A stretch of DNA of 64,000 nucleotides, from the NCBI RefSeq assembly GCF_014192395.1, contig NZ_JACHXW010000002.1, forward strand, positions 558,001-622,000. The letters are read 5' to 3'. Source of the stretch: Paenibacillus endophyticus. Its GTDB lineage: Bacteria > Bacillota > Bacilli > Paenibacillales > Paenibacillaceae. A program made the translations under genes and the position numbers. Below, piece by piece: positions 26,770 to 35,405 of this stretch; the first letter of the stretch is position 1; the number at the start of each line of letters is the position of its first letter. Below the pieces are notes generated by a model. It searched no databases. It was not told where the DNA came from and was given only the letters and a program-made list of their open reading frames with translations.

Positions 26770-27776
26770 ACCAATTCCCCTTCGAACGCTTCCTTCAGCA
26801 GCTCGAATGAACGGATTCGTTTCGCAAAATCAGGGATGATCGTCGTAAAGACGAATTCATCCACGCCGTATTGCGCTTGAATTTCGAGCAGCCGCTTGCG
26901 AACCGTCTCCTTGGTTCCTCGCGTAATGTCGGCGTCTCTCTCTTCCGCCGTGAACGTCTCACCCGCTTGGCGGGCGAATTCCTTCGCCTGGTCTAGCGAG
27001 CCAACATTTACGGTTTTACCGCTCGCAAGCATAACACGGACGCTCTTGAAGTGGCCTGCCAGCGCATTCGCTTCCTCCTCCGAATCCGAAGCAATAACGG
27101 ACAACGCCAGAATCGTTTTGGGCTCTCTCCCAAGCGAGCGGTTAAACTGGTTTCGGTACGTTTCTATCGCCTTGCGGGCCGTTTCCGGGTCGTTATTAAT
27201 AAATAACGCAAATGCATACGGGTAACCCTTCTCGGCAGCGAGCTCCGCGCTGGATATGCTCGTGCCGAGCAAATAGATGTCAGCCGGTTGAACCGGCAGC
27301 GGACTTGCTTCCAGTCCGGCAAGCGGATGATCTTCGCCCGTCTTATCATGCAGCAGCTGCTCCAGCTCCGTCAGCTTCTCCGCCAAGGTCGCAGCCTCCG
27401 CTACGCCTTTTTGCAAAGCTTTAGTCGAACGAGGCAAACCTCCCGGTGCGCGACCGATGCCAAGCTCCACCCGTCCAGGCGCCAGCGAAGCCAGCACATT
27501 GAAATTTTCAGCTACTTTATATGGACTGTAATGCTGGAGCATGACGCCGCCCGAGCCGATACGGATCGTCTTCGTTTGAGCAAGCAAATACGAAATAAGC
27601 ACCTCTGGCGATGAACCCGCCATGCCTGGGGAATCATGATGCTCGGATACCCAGAAGCGTTCGAAGCCCAGCGTCTCCGCGAGCTGCGCCAGCTTGACGG
27701 TATTTCCGAGCGCTTCCGCAGCCGTCTGGCCGGGAAATATAATGCTTTGATCCAGAATGCCGAATTTCAGTGACAT
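26766..27776 (-). CDS. Flavin-dependent monooxygenase, YtmO type
   Basis: Luciferase-like FMN monooxygenase of 336 residues. ERFWVSEHHDSPGMAGSSPEVL, TIRIGSGGVMLQHYSPYKVAE and ELGIGRAPGG are typical of the MsnO8/YtmO group. YtmO (CmoO) is one of two flavin enzymes in the B. subtilis S-alkylcysteine pathway, and this operon carries both types. GAGGAGCGG precedes the ATG. It lies 21 bp after the ABC ATPase gene and overlaps the amidohydrolase. Confidence 0.88.
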   Translation of the reverse strand: MSLKFGILDQSIIFPGQTAAEALGNTVKLAQLAETLGFERFWVSEHHDSPGMAGSSPEVLISYLLAQTKTIRIGSGGVMLQHYSPYKVAENFNVLASLAPGRVELGIGRAPGGLPRSTKALQKGVAEAATLAEKLTELEQLLHDKTGEDHPLAGLEASPLPVQPADIYLLGTSISSAELAAEKGYPYAFALFINNDPETARKAIETYRNQFNRSLGREPKTILALSVIASDSEEEANALAGHFKSVRVMLASGKTVNVGSLDQAKEFARQAGETFTAEERDADITRGTKETVRKRLLEIQAQYGVDEFVFTTIIPDFAKRIRSFELLKEAFEGELV

Positions 27777-27797
27777 ATTGATCCGCTCCTCTATGCG

Positions 27798-28550
27798 TTA
27801 AATAGAATAAACACCCTCTGGCGTAATTCGCTTCAAAAATTGCTTGGTGCGTTCTTCCTTTGGGTAATTGAATATCTCATTGGGCTTCCCTTCTTCTACG
27901 ATAACCCCGCCATCCATGAACACGACATGATTCGCGACATCCTGAGCGAAGCCCATCTCATGCGTGACGATAATCATCGTAATGCCTTCCTTGGCGATTT
28001 TGCGGATCACGCTAAGCACCTCGCCGACAAGCTCCGGATCCAGCGCCGAGGTCGGCTCATCGAACAAGATGACCTCTGGATTCAAAGCGAGCGCACGGGC
28101 AATGCCGACGCGCTGCTGCTGTCCGCCAGACAGCTCGCTCGGATAGGCATCCAGCTTGTTGCCAAGCCCCACCTTCTCCAGCAGCTCTGCGCTTTTCTTG
28201 CGCGCCTCATCCTTCGGAAGCTTCTTCACAATGACGAGCCCTTCCATGACGTTCTCAACGGCTGTCTTATGCTTGAATAGGTTGTATTGCTGGAATACCA
28301 TCGCGCTCTTCTGACGGAGCGTATGAATATCCTTCTTGTCCGGCCGCTTGCAATTGACGGTGAAATCATCAATCGTAATCTGGCCGTCATTCGGCTTCTC
28401 CAAATAATTGAGGCAGCGCAGCAGCGTCGTTTTCCCCGAGCCGCTTGGCCCGAGTATGGCAACGACCTCGCCCTTCTTCACGGTAAGATCAATGCCTTTA
28501 AGCACTTCATTGCGTCCAAAGCTCTTCTTGATCTGCGTCAGCTGAATCAT
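27798..28550 (-). CDS. Amino acid ABC transporter ATPase (TcyN type)
   Basis: A 250-residue polar-amino-acid ATPase with Walker [11 protein letters not shown]-loop VFQQYNLF, signature LSGGQQQRV, Walker [14 protein letters not shown] and the switch His in VTHEMGFA. With the two permeases and the lipoprotein it forms a cystine-type importer like TcyJKLMN. Its ATG overlaps the end of the second permease gene by four bases. Confidence 0.95.
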   Translation of the reverse strand: MIQLTQIKKSFGRNEVLKGIDLTVKKGEVVAILGPSGSGKTTLLRCLNYLEKPNDGQITIDDFTVNCKRPDKKDIHTLRQKSAMVFQQYNLFKHKTAVENVMEGLVIVKKLPKDEARKKSAELLEKVGLGNKLDAYPSELSGGQQQRVGIARALALNPEVILFDEPTSALDPELVGEVLSVIRKIAKEGITMIIVTHEMGFAQDVANHVVFMDGGVIVEEGKPNEIFNYPKEERTKQFLKRITPEGVYSI

Positions 28551-29257
28551 GAGACACCGCCTCTGTTGTAAAGGTTAAACCGCTTCTCCGCTAGTGCAGT
28601 AAGCCGTTCGATAATAAAGGTCAAACCCCAGAATATAATGGCAGCAGCCAAATACGCCTCAAAAAACTTCCAGTTCGTGGTGGCGACGATCTGCGCCTTC
28701 GCGTTGATTTCCACGACCGAAACGGTAAAAGCAAGTGTCGACCCGTGCAGCATTCCAATAATCATGTTCGATAGATTCGGCAGGCTCGCCGAGAAAGCTT
28801 GCGGCAGAATAATTCTGCGCATCGCCTGCGAGGTTGTCATGCCGATAGAGTAAGCCGCTTCGATTTGTCCGCGGTTGACAGCCAGCAAGCCCGACCGCAC
28901 TACCTCTGACATATATGCTCCCGCGGTAATGGAGAATGACAGGTATGCAAACCCGATCATTGGAATGGAGACCGATCGGAACGATAACCCAAGCGCTTCG
29001 GCAATTCCGTCAACGATGATTGGAAGACCAAAGTAGATAAGCAGCAAATGCGTCAGCATCGGTGTTCCACGGATAAAAGTGACATAAGAGGCTGCAATCT
29101 GGTACAAGACAGGAATCTTGTAGAGCCTGACAATGGCAACGGCAGTACCAATAACGAGTCCGCACAGCACGGACACGGCGGTTATCGCCAGCGCCGTCGG
29201 AATCGCAGTCAGGAGCTGCAGGAATGCCGTCCATATGAATGCAAAATCAAGCTTCAT
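28547..29257 (-). CDS. Amino acid ABC permease (TcyM/TcyL type)
   Basis: His/Glu/Gln/cystine-family permease of 236 residues with five predicted helices. The EAA-type loop is [21 protein letters not shown] chose ATG 29257 (after GAGGAGGAAGGG) over the in-frame TTG upstream. It overlaps the end of the first permease gene by 11 bases, in keeping with a heterodimeric membrane channel. Confidence 0.93.
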   Translation of the reverse strand: MKLDFAFIWTAFLQLLTAIPTALAITAVSVLCGLVIGTAVAIVRLYKIPVLYQIAASYVTFIRGTPMLTHLLLIYFGLPIIVDGIAEALGLSFRSVSIPMIGFAYLSFSITAGAYMSEVVRSGLLAVNRGQIEAAYSIGMTTSQAMRRIILPQAFSASLPNLSNMIIGMLHGSTLAFTVSVVEINAKAQIVATTNWKFFEAYLAAAIIFWGLTFIIERLTALAEKRFNLYNRGGVS

Positions 29258-30041
29258 TTTCCCTTCCTCCTCTGCCAAAGCCTGGCCCTGCTATGAACCT
29301 GAATCGTTTGGTTTTTCCTTTGTGCAAGCGCGGTTCCTTATCCTCGGCAGCTAAGCGGCGTTCATGCCGGAGCAGCTTCTTCTCAATGAGGTGGAACAGC
29401 TTCTCGAGTCCAAAGCTTATGACGAAGTAGATCAACGCGAGTGAAATGTAAGTTTCGACAAAATGTCTCGACATAACCGCGAGTGTCTGCGACTTGCCTG
29501 TTAACTCCATAATGCCGAGCGAGAAGGCAAGTGAGGTGTCCTTCAGATTCGCGATAACCAAATTGGAGAATACAGGAATCGATATCGCCATCGCTTGCGG
29601 CAGGACGATTCGGGTGAATGCCTGGAAACCGGTCATGCCGACCGAGTAAGCCGCTTCAACCTGACCTCGGTCAACCGCTCCTACGGCTGCGCGAATCATT
29701 TCCGCCAAGTAAGCCCCGCTATGCAGCGCATACGTTAAAATAACGAAGTACAAAGCGGGCAGCTTGGCGACATCTACGTTAACGAGCTTCAGAATCTCAG
29801 GCAAACCGTAATAAAACAAAAAAAGCTGGATCAAAATCGGCGTTCCCCTGAAAAAGGAGAGATACACCTGCGACAATCGTCTTAGAATCGGAATCTTATA
29901 AAGCTGGGGAAGGGCGACGATAAACCCGACGCCCAGCCCGATTACGATGGAACTCACCACGATAAGAAGAGTGACTTTCAAGGTAGGAAGCAGCTTTACT
30001 AGATACTCGAACACATAACTGATATCAAATGGTTCTCCCAC
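29247..30041 (-). CDS. Amino acid ABC permease (TcyL type)
   Basis: A 264-residue permease with the EAA-type loop EAAYSVGMTGFQAFTRIVLP, and a longer charged C-terminus (HERRLAAEDKEPRLHKGKTK) than its partner. The start is GTG at 30041, eight bases after AAGGTGAG; the ATG eight bases upstream is out of frame. Confidence 0.93.
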   Translation of the reverse strand: MGEPFDISYVFEYLVKLLPTLKVTLLIVVSSIVIGLGVGFIVALPQLYKIPILRRLSQVYLSFFRGTPILIQLFLFYYGLPEILKLVNVDVAKLPALYFVILTYALHSGAYLAEMIRAAVGAVDRGQVEAAYSVGMTGFQAFTRIVLPQAMAISIPVFSNLVIANLKDTSLAFSLGIMELTGKSQTLAVMSRHFVETYISLALIYFVISFGLEKLFHLIEKKLLRHERRLAAEDKEPRLHKGKTKRFRFIAGPGFGRGGRENEA

Positions 30042-30069
30042 CCAGCCATCTCACCTTTCTTGCACTCGC

Positions 30070-30900
30070 TTATTTTTCTTCGGATGTAAAGTCATTGCCC
30101 AGCCATTCGGAGCTAAGCTTCGCCAAGGTACCATCCGCTTTCAGCTCTTTAATCGCGCCGTCTACTGCATCGGATAATTTCTGCTGGTCCGGGTCATTCT
30201 TGCGGAACATGAAGAGAATGTCCGCTTCGCTAAGCGCTGGCCCTACCGCTTTCAGCTCTTGCTTCGTATCTACTAGCGATAGCGTGAAATCCGCTGCAAG
30301 GAAAGCGTCTACGCGTCCAGAGGTTACTTGCGCAACGGTATCGTTGGCGCCGCCGTTTTGGTACACGATTTCAATCGCATTGTTGTTTTCTTTGTTGTAG
30401 TTTTCCAGAATCGTCGATTGTGCGCTTGTTGCTGTCGTCAGTACTTTTTTGCCCTTCAAATCGTCGAGTGTCTGAACGGAATCATTATCTTTCGCTACGA
30501 TAATTTTGTTTCTCCAGTGTGCGTATGGCTCCTTATTGAACAGGTACTTCTCTTCACGCTCCGGGTTTTTCTCCATTTCATGAGCAACGAGATCGATTTT
30601 TTTCGTTTCCAGGCTAAGCAGCAGGTTCGTGAACTCAAGCGTTTGAATATCGAATTCATAATCAGCAAGACGCTTGTCGATTTCTCTTACCAGCTCAACG
30701 TCGAATCCGGTCAGCTTGCCGTTCTCGTCAATAAAGCATACATTAGGAAATTGCGTTCCCGTCCCCACGACGATCTTCGTTACTGCCTTCGATTCGTTCC
30801 CGCTTGCCGCTTCCGAGCCTGCATTATTTTTGTTGCTGCCACAGCCTGCAAGCGTAAGCGTCAATATAATGGCAATGGATAAAAAGAATGCTTTTTTCAT
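30070..30900 (-). CDS. Cystine/amino acid-binding lipoprotein (TcyJ/TcyK type)
   Basis: Periplasmic-binding-protein-like lipoprotein, 276 residues, signal peptide ending in the lipobox LAGC. TGFDVELVREIDKRL is the conserved amino-acid-binding motif and VVAHEMEKNPEREEKY-type residues match cystine/thioether binders (LVAHEMEKNPEREEKYLF). ATG 30900 follows GGGGGA; a TTG 15 bases upstream overlaps that site. B. subtilis has two such proteins (TcyJ, TcyK), here only one. First gene of the operon, downstream of a good promoter and a LysR-type dyad. Confidence 0.9.
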   Translation of the reverse strand: MKKAFFLSIAIILTLTLAGCGSNKNNAGSEAASGNESKAVTKIVVGTGTQFPNVCFIDENGKLTGFDVELVREIDKRLADYEFDIQTLEFTNLLLSLETKKIDLVAHEMEKNPEREEKYLFNKEPYAHWRNKIIVAKDNDSVQTLDDLKGKKVLTTATSAQSTILENYNKENNNAIEIVYQNGGANDTVAQVTSGRVDAFLAADFTLSLVDTKQELKAVGPALSEADILFMFRKNDPDQQKLSDAVDGAIKELKADGTLAKLSSEWLGNDFTSEEK

Positions 30901-30977
30901 GTTCATTTCCCCCAATAAAGTCGTTTTTTTAAATTCTTATAATTCCTACCTGTTAAGTAAGGATTAGCGTTGAATTC

Positions 30978-31007
30978 ACTTTACCACCTGACTGTCATTT
31001 CCGTCAA
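30978..31007 (-). promoter_or_regulatory. Promoter of the cysteine-thioether operon
   Basis: TTGACG (31007-31002), 18-bp spacer, TAAAGT (30983-30978) on the minus strand, 77 bp before the first start codon. The imperfect -10 suggests dependence on an activator. Confidence 0.65.
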
Positions 31008-31015
31008 TCCCATTT

Positions 31016-31036
31016 CTTATAGAGATCTTCTATAAG
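31016..31036. promoter_or_regulatory. Candidate LysR-type operator
   Basis: CTTATAGA-GATCT-TCTATAAG: a perfect 8-bp dyad with a 5-bp spacer ending 9 bp upstream of the -35 box. That is the usual position and form of a LysR activator recognition site; the LysR gene lies immediately upstream. Confidence 0.7.
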
Positions 31037-31069
31037 TAAATTGATATCTCCGATCGACCCTTCAGCTAA

Positions 31070-31100
31070 CAAAAAACCGCTGCTTCAGCAGAAGCAGCGG
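31070..31100 (-). terminator. Terminator of the LysR gene
   Basis: CCGCTGCTTC-TGCT-GAAGCAGCGG followed by TTTTTTGTT on the minus strand. It separates the regulator transcript from the operon promoter downstream. Confidence 0.92.
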
Positions 31101-31201
31101 ACAAAGGTTGTTTAATCACACTATTTCAATCGGCTTTGCTGACTATATAACTTTACCACGTCAGCAGCCGTCCGGATAATAGAGCTTTTCTATATATGCT
31201 T

Positions 31202-32104
31202 TTAATTTGCCGATAAGAGGAGCTTGGCAGCTTCCAGCTGCTTGCCAATTTCTGTAATGGCTTCAACGAATGGGAGGTGCTCGCCGTGATGGGAGATGAG
31301 ATTGGTCTGCAGGGATATGCCTTCCGTTTCCGGCACTCGAATTTGATAAAGCTTGCCGTCATGGATTTCCTGCTTGGCGCATAGATCCGGCAGAAAACCG
31401 ATGCCTGCTTTTTGAATGACCAGCTTTTTGGCCATCTCGGAGTTGTCCGTCTGAATTTGGATATTGGGCGGCAAATCAAGATGCTCGAATATACGGTGTA
31501 TACGCAGCCAATCCAATGAGCCGCATTCAAAGAACACGAGCGGCTGCTCCGCTATCGCTTCAATCGATAAATTGCCTGTCGTCAGGAATGGATGGCCGTC
31601 ATAGGCGTACAGCCTGATGGGATCCTCATAAAACTTGCTTGACTGCAAGCTTGGGTGGTTCACATTGCGGACGAAACCGATATCGACATCCTTGCCGAGC
31701 ACCTTATTCATGATCTCATCTGTCGTGCCGGTCACGATCTTGTAATGCGTATTCGGGAATCGCTGCTTCAAACGAGGCAATAGATCAGGAATGATATAGT
31801 TGGAGACGGATACGGTGCAACCGATTCGGAATTCATTCGGCAGCGACTTCTTCTGATTGATATGCAGCTTGCCCTTCTGATAAATAAGCAGAAGCTGCTG
31901 CGCATAGGGTAAGAAACGTTTGCCATCCTCCGTTATTTGGACTTGTTTTCCTTGCCGGTCAAAGAGCTTGCAATCGAGCTCCTGCTCAAGCGACTTGATC
32001 CGGGCGGTTACGGAAGGCTGTGACAAATACAATGCATCGGCAGCCTTGTTAAAGCTTCCGCAATGAATGACGTAGACGAATGCCTCAATATTTTCAATGT
32101 TGAT
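31202..32104 (-). CDS. LysR-family regulator of the thioether operon
   Basis: About 300 residues. The N-terminal winged helix contains VYVIHCGSFNKAADALYLSQ and SVTARIKSLEQELDCKLFDR; the C-terminal effector domain follows. It precedes the sulfur operon and probably activates it, like YtlI or CysL in B. subtilis (inference). The start is odd: GGGGGAGG is followed, eight bases on, by ATC at 32104 and then ATT (encoding I-N-I-E-N-I-E-A-F), while the only in-frame GTG (32113) overlaps the ribosome binding site. An in-frame reading up to 32215 exists but has no ribosome binding site. A rare AUC/AUU start or a base error is likely. A promoter (TTGACA at 32191-32186) lies upstream. Confidence 0.85.
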   Translation of the reverse strand: MNIENIEAFVYVIHCGSFNKAADALYLSQPSVTARIKSLEQELDCKLFDRQGKQVQITEDGKRFLPYAQQLLLIYQKGKLHINQKKSLPNEFRIGCTVSVSNYIIPDLLPRLKQRFPNTHYKIVTGTTDEIMNKVLGKDVDIGFVRNVNHPSLQSSKFYEDPIRLYAYDGHPFLTTGNLSIEAIAEQPLVFFECGSLDWLRIHRIFEHLDLPPNIQIQTDNSEMAKKLVIQKAGIGFLPDLCAKQEIHDGKLYQIRVPETEGISLQTNLISHHGEHLPFVEAITEIGKQLEAAKLLLSAN

Positions 32105-32198
32105 TTCGTACACCTCCCCCGTCCTCTTAAACCAACTAATCCAATAAGAATATATTAATTTAAAATAACAAATGATAGCCCTTTCTGTCAAATGGCAA

Positions 32199-32240
32199 TA
32201 AAAAAAACCGGGCATGAACTGTGTTCACGCGCCGGTTCCC
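32199..32240 (-). terminator. Terminator of the doxX transcript
   Basis: AACCGG-CG-CGTGAAC / GTTCATG-CCCGGTT hairpin followed by eight T on the minus strand. Confidence 0.88.
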
Positions 32241-32293
32241 ATATGATTAGTCGATGTTTATCTGTTGTCTAAGCCATTGCTGCAAGCTTCCGC

Positions 32294-32827
32294 TTAACGC
32301 GGAAATCCGCTGCGGCCGATCTCAGGCGCCTTTCCGTTTTTCCTGAACTTCCCAACCAGCCTTCTCATGTACGGGATGACCCAGTAATCCAAACCAAATT
32401 TGCCGGCGTTGGCTCCTGCGGCGAATACGAGCACCCCGATCAGCAGCAGCCATGGATTTGTCGATACGGTTCCGGCAAACATAAACATAAAGTTCATGAG
32501 AAGCCCGAAGAAAGCGGCGACAGTCGTGAGCCCTCCCACAATAAGGCCAAGCCCCACCAAACACTCGCCAATGGGAATCAAAACGTTGATGATTTTGGCA
32601 TTGGGCAATGCGACATGCTCCAGAAACGCGGTAAACGTTGGATAGATGAGCTCATTCGTGCCTTTGTCTATGACAGGATTGCCAATGGCGCCTTTCAAGA
32701 AACCGCTGGCGTCGAAACCTCCAAGCTTATGCCAGCCGGCGCTTAGCCACTGCCAGCCTAGATATACGCGCAGCACCAGCATTAAGCCTGCAGCATGCTT
32801 GTTATCGCTTAGCCATTTAATCGCCAT
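32294..32827 (-). CDS. DoxX-family membrane protein
   Basis: A 177-residue protein with four predicted helices. RVYLGWQWLSAGWHKLGGF is the DoxX N-terminal signature, and GECLVGLGLIVGGLTT lies in the core. The family includes quinone-oxidoreductase-associated subunits, with roles in thiol or oxidative stress in some bacteria; the role here is unknown. It lies 29 bp after ldh and shares its terminator, so it is probably co-transcribed with FNT-ldh. Confidence 0.87.
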   Translation of the reverse strand: MAIKWLSDNKHAAGLMLVLRVYLGWQWLSAGWHKLGGFDASGFLKGAIGNPVIDKGTNELIYPTFTAFLEHVALPNAKIINVLIPIGECLVGLGLIVGGLTTVAAFFGLLMNFMFMFAGTVSTNPWLLLIGVLVFAAGANAGKFGLDYWVIPYMRRLVGKFRKNGKAPEIGRSGFPR

Positions 32828-32856
32828 GACGAACAGCCCCTTTGCATATGATTTGA

Positions 32857-33771
32857 CTAGACCGAAATTGTTTCAATTAGATCCTTCAGCTTCCCTGCAG
32901 AACGATGCAGCAGCGCTTTCTCTTCCTCTGTAACCTTGATATCCAGTACCTCTCTTACGCCCTGCCGGTCTACAACGCAAGGTACGCCCATGTAAACATC
33001 GGACAAACCGTGGTAGTTTTCGACCAGCGTAGATACGTTGAGCACTGCCGACTCGTTGCACAGAATAGCCGTTACAATGCGATCCAGGGCGAGTGCAATT
33101 GCATAGTACGTTGCACCTTTTGCTTCTATGATTTCATAAGCTGCATCTCTCGTATGGATAAATATATCCGACTTTTCTTCCTCGCTGAGTGCGATAGACG
33201 AGCCCGCTACATTCGCTAGACTCCACACCGGAAGCTCGGAATCGCCATGCTCCCCGATAATATGGGCATGAACGCTGCGCGGATCGAGCTGCAGCTTCTC
33301 GCCAATTAAATAACGGAACCGTGCGCTGTCGAGCAGCGTGCCGGAGCCAATCACGCGATTAGTCGGCCAGCCCGACTTTTTCCAGCAGAAGTAGCTCATA
33401 ATATCGACCGGATTTGTGGCAATAAGCAGGATTCCGTCGTCGTTGTATTTCAGCACTTCGGTTACGATGCTTTCATAGATCGCGACATTGCGCTTGAGCA
33501 GATTGAGCCTCGGCTCGCCAGGCTTCTGCGCTGCTCCTGCAGTAATAATGACAATGTCCGCGTCCTTGCAATCCTCGTAAGTGCCGGCCCATACCTTCGT
33601 ATGACCTAGAAAAGGCATGCCATGATTCATGTCGAGCGCATCCCCAACTGCCTTGCCCGCGTTTGCGTCAATCAGCACCAGCTCATCCATCCGGCTGCGC
33701 AGCAGCAGCGTATATGCTGTCGTAGATCCTACCGCGCCTACGCCTATAACAACTACCTTAGTTTTTTTCAT
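32857..33771 (-). CDS. ldh: L-lactate dehydrogenase
   Basis: NAD-dependent fermentative dehydrogenase of 304 residues. VVVIGVGAVGSTTAYTLLLR binds NAD; Arg88 in KPGEPRLNLL is on the mobile loop; the catalytic His is His175 in IIGEHGDSE, and the substrate Arg lies in LDSARFR. It reduces pyruvate to lactate, regenerating NAD+. Its ATG overlaps the stop of the FNT channel gene by four bases, which points to joint regulation of lactate production and export. Slightly short of the usual 310-320. Confidence 0.95.
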   Translation of the reverse strand: MKKTKVVVIGVGAVGSTTAYTLLLRSRMDELVLIDANAGKAVGDALDMNHGMPFLGHTKVWAGTYEDCKDADIVIITAGAAQKPGEPRLNLLKRNVAIYESIVTEVLKYNDDGILLIATNPVDIMSYFCWKKSGWPTNRVIGSGTLLDSARFRYLIGEKLQLDPRSVHAHIIGEHGDSELPVWSLANVAGSSIALSEEEKSDIFIHTRDAAYEIIEAKGATYYAIALALDRIVTAILCNESAVLNVSTLVENYHGLSDVYMGVPCVVDRQGVREVLDIKVTEEEKALLHRSAGKLKDLIETISV

Positions 33772-34556
33772 GTGTAATCCACCTCTTCGAATGGTTTATT
33801 TACGTAATAATACATAACACCCATGAGGACCGAGCCGCCGACCAGATTGCCAAGCGTTACCGGGACCAAATTATGAATCATGCCTCCGAGCGATATCGTT
33901 CCAGGATGATGAAGAACGAGTGCAATGGCGAAGGTGCAAAGATTGGCAATGCTGTGCTCATAGCCCGAGATAAAGAAACAGAAGACGAACAGCATCATGG
34001 CGAACAGCTTAGGACCGTCTCCGCGCAGCGACATTGGTACAAAGAAAGCTAGGCATACGAGCCAGTTGCAGAGCACTCCCCGGAAAAACAATTCCAGAAC
34101 CGGAGCGTGAAGCTTCTTCTCCACGACGCTGAGCAGAAACCCATTGACCGACGCATCCTTGAACAATCCCGTCGACCAGATGAGAAGCGCGAACGCGACT
34201 GCGCCTAAGAAATTGCCTGCATAGCTGGCGCACCATAGCTTCAGGGCATTTGTCCATCGCATCTTGCCCCGCAGCGCCGTAAAGGTGTAGTAAAACGTAT
34301 TGCCTGTGAATAAATCTCCTCCACCGTATGCAATGAGGATGATCGCTGCGCCGAACGTAATGGCTGCTATCGGGTACGTTAGCGGACTGTGCGTGACGTA
34401 GAAAAAGCTGCCCGTCTTGAAAGCCACGATAACTCCGAATCCGATAAACATGCTGGCAAGCATAGCTCGCAATATATATCTCAGCTTGCTCTGAAGAAAT
34501 ACCTTTTGTTTCTTCAAAGCGAGCTGCTCAACCCTTCTCAAAGGAATATGTTCCAT
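33768..34556 (-). CDS. Formate/nitrite/lactate (FNT) channel
   Basis: A 262-residue pentameric-channel family protein with six predicted helices. GGDLFTGNTFY and the central-His motif SGYEHSIANL are the family's constriction and gate features. FNT members carry formate, nitrite, hydrosulfide or lactate. The four-base overlap with ldh suggests a lactate/H+ route (inference from context; FNT lactate carriers are known in some lactobacilli and in Plasmodium). GGGAGGGC precedes the ATG. Confidence 0.9.
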   Translation of the reverse strand: MEHIPLRRVEQLALKKQKVFLQSKLRYILRAMLASMFIGFGVIVAFKTGSFFYVTHSPLTYPIAAITFGAAIILIAYGGGDLFTGNTFYYTFTALRGKMRWTNALKLWCASYAGNFLGAVAFALLIWSTGLFKDASVNGFLLSVVEKKLHAPVLELFFRGVLCNWLVCLAFFVPMSLRGDGPKLFAMMLFVFCFFISGYEHSIANLCTFAIALVLHHPGTISLGGMIHNLVPVTLGNLVGGSVLMGVMYYYVNKPFEEVDYT

Positions 34557-34655
34557 TATTCAGCCCTCCCGCTTCCGCTGCTTTCTGCTGTTCTTGGCTG
34601 CTCTTTCCATACTTTTATTGTAGGAGTTTCTCCATCATTTGTATGTCGGGGTTCT

Positions 34656-34675
34656 CCCTGAACTATTGCTCAGGG
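34656..34675. promoter_or_regulatory. Dyad upstream of the FNT-ldh operon
   Basis: CCCTGA-N8-TCAGGG. A TACAAT -10 box (34622-34617) on the minus strand has no recognisable -35, and this dyad is centred about 45 bp upstream of it, as expected for an activator site. A related, partly inverted copy lies at about 34692-34722. The rest of 34557-35000 shows no gene. Confidence 0.4.
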
Positions 34676-35000
34676 TTTATCCGTAATGTCTGCTTGAGCG
34701 ATAGGGATCCTCCCTGAGCATCCGTTATACGGCAAGCACCCCTTTGCATGCCATAACAAATAAAGAGCTCTCCATGGCCTCTACCTACGGCCTGAAAGAA
34801 AGCTCTTCCTGTAATAGAATAAACATGAGGTGCGTGCTCCGTAAAATATTACTCTAACTGAAGCCGTGCTGCGTAATGCAAATAACATATTCATCAGAAC
34901 CAAATGCGCTGCTCGGAAGGTGTCATGTGCTAGACGCAAAAGTTTTAGGGGATTCAGAGAAAATCCGGATACCGGATTCTTTTGTTCTGTCGCATGCAAA

Positions 35001-35033
35001 AAATGCCTCTTCGCCAAATCGGCTCAGAGGCAC
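35001..35033 (-). terminator. Terminator after the HesB-like gene
   Basis: TGCCTCT-GA-GCCGATTTGGC-GA-AGAGGCA followed by TTTTTGC on the minus strand. Confidence 0.88.
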
Positions 35034-35043
35034 CCGCTATTTA

Positions 35044-35331
35044 TTATTCCACGGTCATTTTAATTTCTTCATGCTGCTCGTCATACGAAATCCGAAGCGA
35101 CTTATTGTCCAAATACCATAGGTTGTCTTGTTCCATATAATACGTAATGCCGTCTACAACGGTTTGAAGCCCGATCTGTACGGGCTCATCCTTCGTCACG
35201 CCAAGCGATAATCCCGGATGAACGCTGCCGCACCCGCCTAGTCTGACGTAAATGCGAATCGCCTCGCCGTCGACAAGCCCCATTGCCTGTTTATAAAAAC
35301 CGCCCGCTGCATCCTCTACCTCTAATTTCAT
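35044..35331 (-). CDS. HesB/IscA-like protein (YneR/YadR type)
   Basis: A 95-residue single-domain protein of the HesB-like group. RIYVRLGGCGSVHPGLSLGV carries the one conserved Cys in the position of the first IscA Cys, but the C-terminal CxC of true A-type iron-sulfur carriers is absent. Function unknown in Bacilli. GGAAGGAG precedes the ATG. Monocistronic. Confidence 0.83.
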   Translation of the reverse strand: MKLEVEDAAGGFYKQAMGLVDGEAIRIYVRLGGCGSVHPGLSLGVTKDEPVQIGLQTVVDGITYYMEQDNLWYLDNKSLRISYDEQHEEIKMTVE

Positions 35332-35405
35332 TGCGGTTATCTCCTTCCACTGCTTACTCTATTCCATCATTGCGAATAAGCAGGGCGGTGTCAACCTTTT
35401 GCTTA

